Of a stretch of DNA of 64,000 nucleotides, positions 34,167-44,160 are shown in pieces (within the stretch, counting starts at the first letter, position 1; each line of letters starts with the position of its first letter). The notes under the pieces are model-generated. The model worked only from the letters and a program-made list of their open reading frames with translations. It did no database searches and was not told where the DNA came from. Source of the DNA: Toxonevra muliebris (taxonomy: Eukaryota; Arthropoda; Insecta; Diptera; Pallopteridae); the NCBI GenBank assembly GCA_963691655.1, contig OY829326.1:54925776-54989775 (forward strand). The letters run 5' to 3'. Both the position numbers and the translations under genes were made by a program.

Positions 34167-34734
34167 CTATGATACAGTAGGTAAAAATTCGAAAGTCGTC
34201 TAGTTTTATAATTAGTTTCAGTAATTCTTTCATGTCGAAATATATTTATATGCACAATTATACCTTATCGTAAGTATTATTTTTGCAATTTTGGAATCCT
34301 TTTATATTCGGCCATATCCCAAGGAAATCCCAATTTTGGATGTAATATCAATCGTTTAGCAGAAAAAGTGAAAAACCACAAATTTGGAAATGTTGGTTAC
34401 GATTTTTATTTTAAATTTGTTGGCTATGATGTTCTTCTAGGAAATTCAAGTCTACTGAGGTATTTTTACATTAAGACCCAATAACTGTTTATGCCACAAC
34501 CGAATTAATAATGCGATATCCTCAGCAGCACCTCTTCTTCTCTTTTTATTACCAGGAACAGCTTCAGTTCTGAAATGGGGGAAAATCAACCAAGTGGGCA
34601 TTACACCTCCCATACAAAAAAAAGTTTCAAAAAGTGATGTCAAAGGAAATAGTCAAGACAATTAAACCAAATTTGGCTGCTTTGGTTAAAATTGATTATA
34701 AAACAAATTTTGTGAAAAATATTATTACCAAGTA

Positions 34735-35250
34735 ATAACCACGCCTAACTCCCATACAGGTGAAGTATAGTATAATATGATGCATAATATTTAAACAATA
34801 TTGATATGAATATAACAAATTTCGGTATATGAATTTGCCTAATTTCTAGACATATAAAAATTGAAAATATGTGTGTATGTGTCGAAATAAGACCAAAACC
34901 ACAGCACAAATTGGCACAAAATTTTTTAAAATGATAAATTATGTCTGTGATCATAAGATAGGCATAGTCTGATTTCAAAATTGCAAGTGGGTGTGGCACC
35001 TTCCATACAAACCACATGCTTTTTTGGGTATATATCTGGAACCATTTATGGTATAGTACTGAAATTTCGCACAACGACGTCGATTGACAATATCATACTA
35101 CAGGATACTACATACTACATGTGGGTGAGATTGGAAAAGAGGATGGGGTACGTCCCATACAACCTTAGAAATAATTATGGAATATCTCAAGAACCATTTG
35201 TGGTACGAATCCAAGATTTAGTATGGACACATTATTCGTCAATGGCATTC
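34735..35250. repeat. GTGGGCGTGGC-family tandem units
   Basis: Units start near 34738 (ACCACGCCTAACTCCC), 34987 (GTGGGTGTGGCACCTTCC) and 35138 (GAGGATGGGGTACGTCCC). The later ones are followed by ATCTGGAACCATTTATGG or ATCTCAAGAACCATTTGTGG. The overlapping open frames here are translations of this repeat. Confidence 0.6.
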
Positions 35251-35952
35251 TGTGGAAATATGAATGGTGGATTAGTGGAAGTGGCACTAACCGTTCAAAC
35301 GAGTTGTTTAACAATTTCGTTGTTTTTGGCGAATATATTGTACAAAAAAATATTCATATTTCACTACTTCTCTTTTCAAACCTATTTTTTAAATCGAGCA
35401 TGTTTTTTCTCTTTCCAAATTACATTTGTGTGAATTTACGAAGTGAAGGTACAAAGATTCAAATTTTGAGCAAGTATATAAACTTGTTTTTTAATTATAA
35501 TAGTTTAAAACAAAAGTTAAAACTCCATTTCATAATACAATAATAGCTTTAAAAAAAAGTTGTTAAAAAATGGTTTTACATGCTTAAAAAAACTCTACAT
35601 TATAGTGTACAAATTCACGCAACACTAATGTACAATAAATAATTTGGTTACTATTGTGTACAAAAGACATGAAAAGTTGATGATTTTTGCGGATGTTAAA
35701 AAAATTGTGAACGAAAAAATAACAAGGTTCTGAAAGTGGATGCTGATAAAACTCGAGAAAAAAAATTATACGGGTCTCGGCGTTTTAAAAATACACGTCT
35801 AATTTTTTGTTTTACGTGGGCCCAAAGTTTGCCCATTTCTAACAGATTAAGTATAATAAACCATAAGATAACTTGTTAGTTTTGCATCAAAGCTTGTTTA
35901 TATGTTCAGCAATTTATAGTAGAATTTTCCGTAGAATATTTTTTCCTACATA

Positions 35953-36477
35953 TTAACCCTTTGGCACTCACCACTATGGGTCTTTTTTGCCTTTTTTTAA
36001 AAAGTTTATTTTTTGATTCATTACGAGAGTTGATAGAGGGTTAATATGTTCAAAAAATATGCTGCCCATGAAATTTTACTATAGGTCACTGAACAACAAA
36101 ATTCTGTATACTTGACTTTAGTAAAAATAAACCCAAATTCCAAAAATGTTTCAAATTTTCACCTTTTATACTTAGTGAAAAAGTGTGTTTTTAAAAGTAT
36201 TTTCTAAACTAAAAGTTTATTTTGCATTGCAAAATAAACCTTAGTTGTTTTTTATACAAAAAAAAAAATTCAAAAATTAAAATTTTTTTCTCAAATTTTT
36301 ACTGCTTTCATGCATTTTGGTCATTATAATGTACAAAATTCCAAAAGCTCTATAGCCTTTCACAAAAACTTTCATAATTTTTTTCGTTTTTATTCGTAAC
36401 AAAGACCAAATCTACGAATATAAAACAATAACAAAATTTCTTACCCCCCAATAAGAAAGTTGAGAAGAAAGGGTTAA
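35953..36477. mobile_element. TTAA-bounded segment(s), possible piggyBac-type MITE
   Basis: TTAACCCTTTGGCACTC begins at 35953. Inverted partners are AGAGGGTTAA ending at 36044 and GAAAGGGTTAA ending at 36477. Which end pairs with the start is not resolvable by eye. The interior is AT-rich. Confidence 0.4.
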
Positions 36478-36589
36478 GCAATGAAAATAGGGTAGTAGTT
36501 GTTGTTTAGGGTAGTTTTATAGTAAAACAATAAAAATTTGTGTGATGTTAGTGGTAGTGGTTGGGCAGAACTTGGTATTTTTTGAACAA

Positions 36590-36915
36590 ATGGGCGTGGC
36601 ACCTCCCGTATAGCTCTAATAAACTTTTCCATATATTTTGGCAACCATTTACAGTAGAATACTGAAATATGGTACAAGGATATAGGTTGGCAAAACTATA
36701 GTAAAAGAAAAATATGCGAAAGATTGAAAAAGAGAGCGGAGCACTTTCAATATAACCAGAATTTCCATAATTGAATGGATCAGAAATTATTTATGGTGCG
36801 GTACTAAGATTTAAAATAATAATATTGACAAATCATATTATAGAATTCTGTGGGCAAAATAATGGTAGGTTCGACTTAATTGGCATGACACCTCCTATGC
36901 AACCCTGAATTTAAT
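36590..36915. repeat. GTGGGCGTGGC-family tandem units
   Basis: Units start near 36591 (ATGGGCGTGGCACCTCCC), 36733 (GAGCGGAGCACTTTC) and 36880 (GGCATGACACCTCC), a spacing of about 143 nt. TTTACAGTAGAATACTG and TTTATGGTGCGGTACT occur inside the first two. Confidence 0.6.
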
Positions 36916-37685
36916 ACGGTGTATTTCCTAAATTAACTATACTATTGATAGCTGGCAAGAGAACTAGTGGAGACAATTTTTTGTTGTTGTAATTTTCTCA
37001 TTACCTAAACTTTGTCAGGACCGGGCAGCGGCCCAGCTCATACAAAAAACATCACCACAAAATTTTGATGTAAACAAACAGAAATATACACCCAATTATG
37101 TGAAACTATTTTGGTCAGCTTTCAGGTCAGTAAAAAATTCATTTTTAATGAGAAAGTCACGAGCTTTCAATATTGCAAATGAGAATAAAACCATAAACAT
37201 CGATTCTGAAGAGGAGTTACATTCTACAACGAAATGCCAACCAAACAATTTTGGTATTGACGTCTTTGTTGTTTTCTCCTCTATCGTTTAAAATTTATGT
37301 TGTTACAATCGAAGCATAACCGTCGAAACTATTGTGACTTTTATGGCGTAATCTCACTTTTTTTTTGCGCTCTCTTATTAAAAATACTAAATAATAAAAA
37401 GATGTGTAAAAAACAAATTTCTTATATAAGTAGATAGAACCTTCTTCGAGTATTTTAAAGCTCCCTCAACAATTTTTTTGTACAAATATGTGTACATCGC
37501 GTACAGCTAAACCTGGACATCTAAAAATTCGTGAATAGTATTTTTTGACTATGTAGGGGCTCCTAAACACGAAAATCAACATCTCGATTTTTCCTACCAC
37601 GAGAAGAACACATTCTCCTGAGAGGGAACCTAAGATCTATATTGAATTGCCATCAAACCCTTGGTTATCTTCTTATGCTGAAATA

Positions 37686-38075
37686 GCTTAGCTTAGAAAA
37701 TGCTTAGCTCTTAAAATTCTCCGCAATAGCATCGTTTGATTTCTGGGAACGTTATAAAAGCCGAGGTACGAATATTCCAAATTGATTTGAACAGTCAAAA
37801 TAAGTCTTAGCGACGATACTTGAAAAGCAAAACTCTCATGTTTCGAAATTTTCTTTGCTTTTGCAAACACACGTTTAACCAGAGCTGAACAGCCAGGAAA
37901 GCTAATAACGAACTCAACGATTATCCACAATTTAATGTACGGGACTTGCAGAGCGTGCGTATATGTCAAGATCTCACTCCTTCAGTGAACGTTTGTTTGG
38001 CATTTAACTCAGAGAACTTTTCTTCAGCTTTTATTGTACGCAGAACAGAACCGAAGTCGTTTTCCTTAGTAAATG
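37686..38075 (-). pseudogene. hAT transposase C-terminal remnant (dimerisation region)
   Basis: The minus-strand frame 37969-37688 encodes VEFVISFPGCSALVKRVF then FQVSSLRLILTVQINLEYS and FYNVPRNQTMLLRRI. This fits the hAT C-terminal dimerisation region, usually written PGSNAxVERVFS followed by LKAxLxVKxN. A further piece, EEKFSELNAKQTFTEGV, precedes it in another frame at about 38020-38060. Catalytic residues upstream are not visible. The segment ends where the 38196 hAT MITE begins. Confidence 0.6.
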
Positions 38076-38195
38076 AATGTGTTTAATGTAGACATTACGA
38101 ACGGTTGCAGCTGTTTCATTGACCGAAAAAGTGCAGAATTTCAAAAGGATCTGTATCGAAAAAAGGATTATTCTTTATATAAGTATAGTTGGTAG

Positions 38196-39095
38196 CAGGG
38201 CCGTAGCCAGGATTTTTTTTCGGGGGGAGGGTGTTTTCATTCGAAGAAAATTGACTTGCCATTACTGATGATGAGCCCGAACCCAAAAAAATTACCAAAA
38301 ATACTAAAAATAGTCAGAGGCTCATTTTTTTCTAATGATTATCAGTAAGAATTCGGGCCATGATAACGAATCCGGATGAGATTGGCTTATTTTCCCCAAA
38401 AATTCGTGCAGTTACTGCATTGAAAGGGGTCTTCCGAGTCGGGGTGCTCTGAGCAATAATGGGTTAATTACATTTTAAGATTGTTTCCTAAAACTTTGGA
38501 GCTGATCCACTACTACTGTCCTACATGGGCTTTGCGAATTAAATGGTTTCTAGTGTTTGTGAATGAATTTTTTATACTGAACACGAATCTGAGGTCAAAA
38601 ATTTCCCATCACGCCACATTTTAGAAAAAATGGGATGGAAAACCCTAAAATAGAATTCTTGGCCATTTTTAAAAATTGGAGAGCTGAACACTGGCGTGCT
38701 ACAAACTTCGAAATCCAGAAATTATAGGCTGAATCATGCCCTTCCAAATGAGCCCTAAACCCGAAACTTTAAATCAAAAGCAGTTACTGCCCTGACTATA
38801 AGTGCAGAATTGATGAGCATCACTTTCTTTTTTTATATCTAAAGTCAAACCTCATGTCAAAGAAAATAAATAGGATCTGGTCGTATAGTGTAATTAAGGT
38901 TTCAAGTTTATTTTTTTTTATTTGACTTTTTAGAAAGAAACCGATGGAAGTAAAAAATATTTAAAAACTGTTCAATAGATTTTATTTTGACTTTTTTTCA
39001 TGCACTGGCAATTAATATCAAAAAATAGAAGAAAGTTTCCATATTTCGGGGAGGAGGTCAGAACCCCCAGAATCTTCCCCCTAAATACGGTCTTG
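38196..39095 (+). mobile_element. hAT-type MITE with CAGGGCCGTAG ends, copy 1
   Basis: It starts CAGGGCCGTAGCCAGG and ends ATACGGTCTTG. GTTGGTAG flanks it exactly on both sides (38188-38195 and 39096-39103). At 900 bp, it shares its interior with the inverted copy at 58028-59049, including the C- or G-rich runs near each end and the ACACGAATCTGAGGTCAAAA block. There is no coding capacity. Confidence 0.85.
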
Positions 39096-39732
39096 GTTGG
39101 TAGCATAACCTTAAGTATGATTCACTGATGGGTTCGTTTTGAATAGAAGAGAACACCACTCACAGCCATAACACTTTTGGGTATTAAGATCCTCCTTAAA
39201 ACTACCATAAAGCCAAAAACCAAAAAACAATTTTATCACCCAATGAAGAAATTATCATAAAATCTAATTTTTTTGTGACTTCGCACATACATTCTTCTTT
39301 TCCTAGGCGATTGTGAATACAATAAAGATCCGTGTTGATGCCGAGAACTCTCGATATTTTTGAAATCTGATCTTCTTATAGGTAAAAAAACCAAGAGCGA
39401 ACCTAATACCTATTGGATTTTATGACCATTTTAGAGCGATCGCAATGTTCAAAATGATTTTGGGCGTTATTACTGTTTTTATCACTGTAATAACGCTCAC
39501 GGCGGTTATATCTGTCTCCCTATTTTTTAGATCAGTCAAGAAGCCCTAAACTCTAAGAGAGAAATAAAGTTACACTCACTGGCTTGAGAACGCTGCACAA
39601 AAAATCAACTCTGATTGTAACAATAATTTTTTCAATAAATATTTTTAGGGACTTTGAAAATTAAATCTAAGTTTTCATTGTCAAAGTTAAGATTTAGTTC
39701 ATGCCTTCACCTTCATTAAAAAAAAAATTGTA

Positions 39733-40253
39733 GCAAACGGGAGACATACCGTTTCTAACTAATTCGGGGTCAAGGAAATCAGAACAAAAAAATGATGTGC
39801 GCAAAATTTTTAAGCTGAGAGGAAAAGTGGTATAACTTCTACGTTCAGAAAAAAAATGGAATAATTTTACTTAAGAGCAAAAGCAAAACGAAATATGTTC
39901 AGAGCAAAAGTGAAACAAAATATGTTCAGAGCGAAAACGGAGTAAAAAACTATGTTGTTCTTGCTCTGAAAGAATTGTTATACCAATTTTGCTCTTACTT
40001 TTAAGGCGTTTCATTTTCACTCTAAACATTACTTATGCCATTCTTGCACTGACACTCTAAATTATTTCACTTTTGCTCTTATATAAATTTTAGCCCGCTT
40101 TTCCTCTCAGCCTGTCAAATAAGGGTACCTCCCATACAAATTTTCCAGTTTTTGAGGATTTTTACGGTTTTTTGTATTGTATTTTTTTATTTTGAATGAA
40201 CCACTGAATTCTTTTACTCCGAATTAGTTAGGAACGGTATGCCTCCCGTTTGT
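39733..40253. mobile_element. TA-flanked inverted-repeat element with a nested inner pair
   Basis: The outer ends are GCAAACGGGAGACATACCG and its inverse CGGTATGCCTCCCGTTTGT, extending on each side to TAACTAATTCGG. TA lies at 39731-39732 and 40254-40255. An inner inverted pair, GCTGAGAGGAAAAG (39814-39827) and CTTTTCCTCTCAGC (40098-40111), encloses repeated AGAGCAAAAGTGAAA motifs that are themselves inverted. This is either one element with multi-layer ends or a MITE inside a MITE. Confidence 0.7.
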
Positions 40254-40259
40254 TATATT

Positions 40260-43200
40260 TTATGACTATCACGGTGTATTTCATGATCCCATGATTCCTC
40301 ATCTGTGATTTTAGTGACGGTTCTTATTCATATTTTGACACCCTAGATAAGCTATTTATATCAAAATATATAAAGGTAGAGGCTTACAAGTTTTTCTAAT
40401 TTGAATGACGTAACCTATTAAAATTTAAATAGTTTGTGACTTTTAGACATTTTTATAGAATTTTTATCGGCATTTTGTAAAAATTTCTGAATTTAGAATT
40501 CAACGCAATATATACGCTCATATACGGGCATAAAATTTTCTACTTTGAAAACCGAAACTTTATAACTTAGCGAATTTATTGACAATTTTAAGAAATCTTT
40601 TTATAACTATATGCAATTTCTATTTATTATAAACCCAAGTAAAATGCAGCAATCTCATTTAAAATTTTCTTTTTCTGCTTATGCGCTTTCTACACTTAGC
40701 AGAATGTTATTAAAAATTTCATACCTATTGTGGGTGTATCTAAATCGTGGGAAACTTTATCTAATAATTTTTGTGTATGTGCAAAAAAAAAAACATAGAA
40801 AACATAGAAAAGTGAAGAAAAAGTTAAGTTTATCTGCAAATATCTGACCAAATGTGATACTCCACTCACTCGGATTCATATATCCATACATACATACATA
40901 TTGCATGTGCCACACACACTAAATTTTGAAGTTGCTTGCTTCAGCAACAACAACGAATAACATGCGACTCTGACTTTAATAACTGTGGCACTTAACAATT
41001 TCCTTTCTGTTGTTGTTGCTGATTTCGCAATTGTAATTCGCATTGCATTCAATGAAAATCAAAAAAATAAAGTCCAAAAGTAGTTGAAGAAGCAGGTATA
41101 AAAAAAGTAAGTAAAGTGTGTGAATCACTGCCTTAAACGCCCCTCTTCCACTCACAGACCTCACCTACACCTTCGTTCAGAATCTTATCGCAGTGCCTAG
41201 ATCCGCGGGCGAAGTTTCTATGAATATATATATATGTGTGTGTGTGAGAGATTGTGTATGTCTTTGGGTCTGTGTCAGCTCGTTGGCCTTTGGTCACCTC
41301 AATGTGAATTTGCTCTCCTACGTTTTTTGATGCGATGTCGGATACAGCAACAACAACAAGAACAACAACACCAATGTGAATTCGATTAGGATTTTATGGA
41401 GGATAGTGAGTGAGTGTGGATAGCGAGTGAGTGCTGTATGCGCTTGCGCTTGCGCTCGTATAAAGATTTGGAAACAAATCCATAACAAAGAGACAGTTGG
41501 GAAAATTGAATGCAATCGTCCACAAAAAAAAAAAAAAACAACAGAAAAACTGAAATAAATATAAGATAAGCGCGGGCGTTGATAATGGCAGGGACGTTTC
41601 AAAATAAAATATATAGAAATTTTTGGTATTTCTATGAACCACCAAGAGCGTACAGTAGGATCAACTAGGTACAATGAAACCATTTATGTACATGCTTTAC
41701 TTCGGTAATCAAGTAAACGACTTCACAGTGGAGTAGGAAATTCTTTTAGCATTCGCCTACTTTCTTTCATCCCATAGAAACATCCCTGTCTACTGATGTT
41801 GTATGATGATCATGGTAAAGTTGAAGTTGAAGGCAATAGCATGTGGCACACACCGCACCACTACACAGCCAATTCACAACAAATGAGATTAGGTATATGT
41901 GTGCGAATGTGTGCAGATGTGATCTTGATGTGTTAGGAAATTAATGGCTAATGTGGGATTATTTTTGGTGGTTTTTTTTTATTGCAACTTAACTGTTGTT
42001 GCAGCAGCTGAGTCTGTGGCAAAGCAGAGAAAAGCTAATTTTCTTTAAGAAAAAAAAAAAACTCAACAAAAACAAAAATCTTAGATTATAACTATGTATG
42101 AGATCAACTATAAAGTAACGCGAATTTTCATTTCTGACCCATATTTGACCTTTTCATATACCTACATATGTATGCATATACCCAAAAAAATCTCTCTTCC
42201 AGCAGCAACCCAACAAAAAAAAAGCACATAAGTTTTGTGTGAAGCTCAGAAAAACTGCAAACACATAAACCAACAATCAAACAATATCTGTAAAAATAAA
42301 TCCACCCATCGCCGCTAAAGATGCCTATTGTTTCTAGCTACATTAGCATTTTTGTATTTTATTTACCTATTTAATTTTTTGTTTTTTTTTTTTTTGTTGC
42401 ACTCAACAGCGAACGCGATCACTTTTTTCTCTTTTACCCTCTATCACACTCCCTTTCCCTGATCGTATACATATATTTTTATACATGTGGTCCAGTTAAA
42501 TCATATAAAAACTCAAATACCCAAACAAACATTCATCGGTCATCGGGCATTCAAAATCACGATTTACAGAATGTTTTACATAAAATTTCACAGCCAAACC
42601 GATCAGTTCTGTTGATCGCAGTTGAACGTAGTTCACATCCTCTTTACAAGTTACAAGCAAGCGCTAAAGCCATCGAAAAAGCAAATATTTATCGACATTT
42701 AACATTTTAACAATCGATCTGAAAATCGATTGTGCCCGCAGTCGAAATTTGTTATGATTTAGCGAATTTCATCAGTTTTTAGGGAGGGATCGGTTTTTTT
42801 TTGGATTTTTGTTTTTTGGTCGTTCGTTCATTCGATCGATCTGAGCAATGCGATGCTGATGTAGTGCAGTGTGGTGCTGCAGCAGCTCAATTGTGGCGCA
42901 GGTTCACTCAAATTTGAACGCCATTAAAAACTGTTCAATTGTTTTGTGAAATTTGAGGAAAGCATTTTTGATTTTTTTTTTTTTTGGAATTTTATATGCA
43001 CATGAAAATTAAAGTAAAAGCAAATACACTGTGCACAAAGAAAGAGTTGAATAGAATGCTGGAGATTGCTTTTATTTCAAATTTTTCAAGCAATACTTTC
43101 AGTTTTAAGGAGCTAGTTTACGGACCGGCAACGATTGAGAGGTGTACTAGCGGGTGCAGGAATTGTAGAATGGGACAGAGAGATGGGATGAGGGAGTATT

Positions 43201-43404
43201 TAGATTTTTTTTCGAAGCCCCTTCTTTTCTGGGGCCTTTTAACTGAAGGGTATTCAAAGTCTTCATTGATACTTTTAAGATCGATTATGTTAAAAAAAAA
43301 AAATTTCTTCAGATAGGTTGCAATTTTTGTGCCCTAAGGAAAGCTTACTAAGATTTTAAATAATTAATTTTATTTTTTATTTTTTGTGTTAATTTATGTT
43401 TATT
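40260..43404. other. Non-coding DNA rich in CAA/TG microsatellites
   Basis: No supported exon. There is a TATATATGTGTG tract at 41225-41245, CAACAACAA runs near 41350, and a less AT-rich stretch at 42580-42960 with palindromic CGATCGATCTG and repeated GTTGAACG. That stretch has the look of a fly 5' leader or promoter but carries no frame. The open frames at 41318-41683 are translations of microsatellite DNA. Confidence 0.45.
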
Positions 43405-44160
43405 TTGCATGTTCCGATTCCATGGTGTTCCATTCCAGTCTGTTTCTTGTTTCAATTCCATTCCGTTTCATTTCCATTCCACCCTGTTTCAAAAACTTAA
43501 TATCAGCATATTAAAGTGGTTTCACTAAAACATTTTTATCACTCCAATTAGTTTAATTTTTTATGTTTTAATTCTATTCAGCTCCATTCCAACCTCATAG
43601 GCTAATTTTTTTCATTTTTCATGTTCAAACTCCAATCTATTCCATTCCGTTTGGCTCCATTTTTCGTGTTCTAATTCATTATGCTTCATTCCATCCAGCT
43701 CTAAAAACTTAATATCGCTAAATTAAAGTGGTTACCAGTGTGGCCAACTTTTGTTTTTCAAAATCCGCTAGAATGAAGAATAAAACGCGTATTTTCTTTA
43801 AAAAAGTGTTAAATTTTTTTCCTTATAAAACTTTTTCACTAATACAAGCACACATCTGATACTTCTAGTCAATGAAAATTTCTTTGATTTTTCAAAGATA
43901 TTTTAAATTGAAAAAACGTGCACTTTTTTCAGCGTTTTAATTTTCAAAAAGCACTAAAATCAGCGGGAAAAGCGCTGAGTTGGCCACACTGGTGGTTACA
44001 TCGTTTTTGATGCTTTAATTCTATTCTACTCCATTCCATGTAGCTTCTTTTTCATGTTTCATTCCATTGCAGTTTTATTGTTCAATCTGCAGTCAGTTCT
44101 ATTCCATTTGGCTCCAATTCCATTATGTTTCATTATACTAGTTTCAATTGTTAAGAATCA
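43405..44160. repeat. Degenerate CCATTCC-rich tandem repeat
   Basis: Pentamer-like TTCCA/CATTCC motifs dominate. A larger period of 212 bp is visible because AAAAACTTAATATC...TTAAAGTGGTT occurs at 43491 and again at 43703. The second unit is split by the hAT MITE at 43736-43991. Confidence 0.65.
43736..43991. mobile_element. hAT-type MITE with CAGTGTGGCCAACT ends
   Basis: The 14-bp ends CAGTGTGGCCAACT and AGTTGGCCACACTG are perfect inverses. GTGGTTAC flanks both sides exactly (43728-43735 and 43992-43999). It is 256 bp and non-coding. It is inserted in the CCATTCC-rich repeat at a site that the sister unit at 43515 shows empty. Confidence 0.88.

Noticed and set aside
34981..35543. Overlapping 150- and 106-residue open frames as genes
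   Set aside because: Their N-terminal halves are translations of the 143-bp tandem repeat, and both frames overlap in shifted phases.
39464..39496. GCGTTATTAC hairpin (39464-39473 with 39487-39496) as an RNA element
   Set aside because: A 10-bp perfect stem is notable but isolated; no promoter or repeated copy supports a function.
41318..41683. 121-residue minus-strand frame, signal-peptide-like
   Set aside because: Hydrophobic runs come from poly-T/CAA microsatellite DNA; no conserved motif or splice context.
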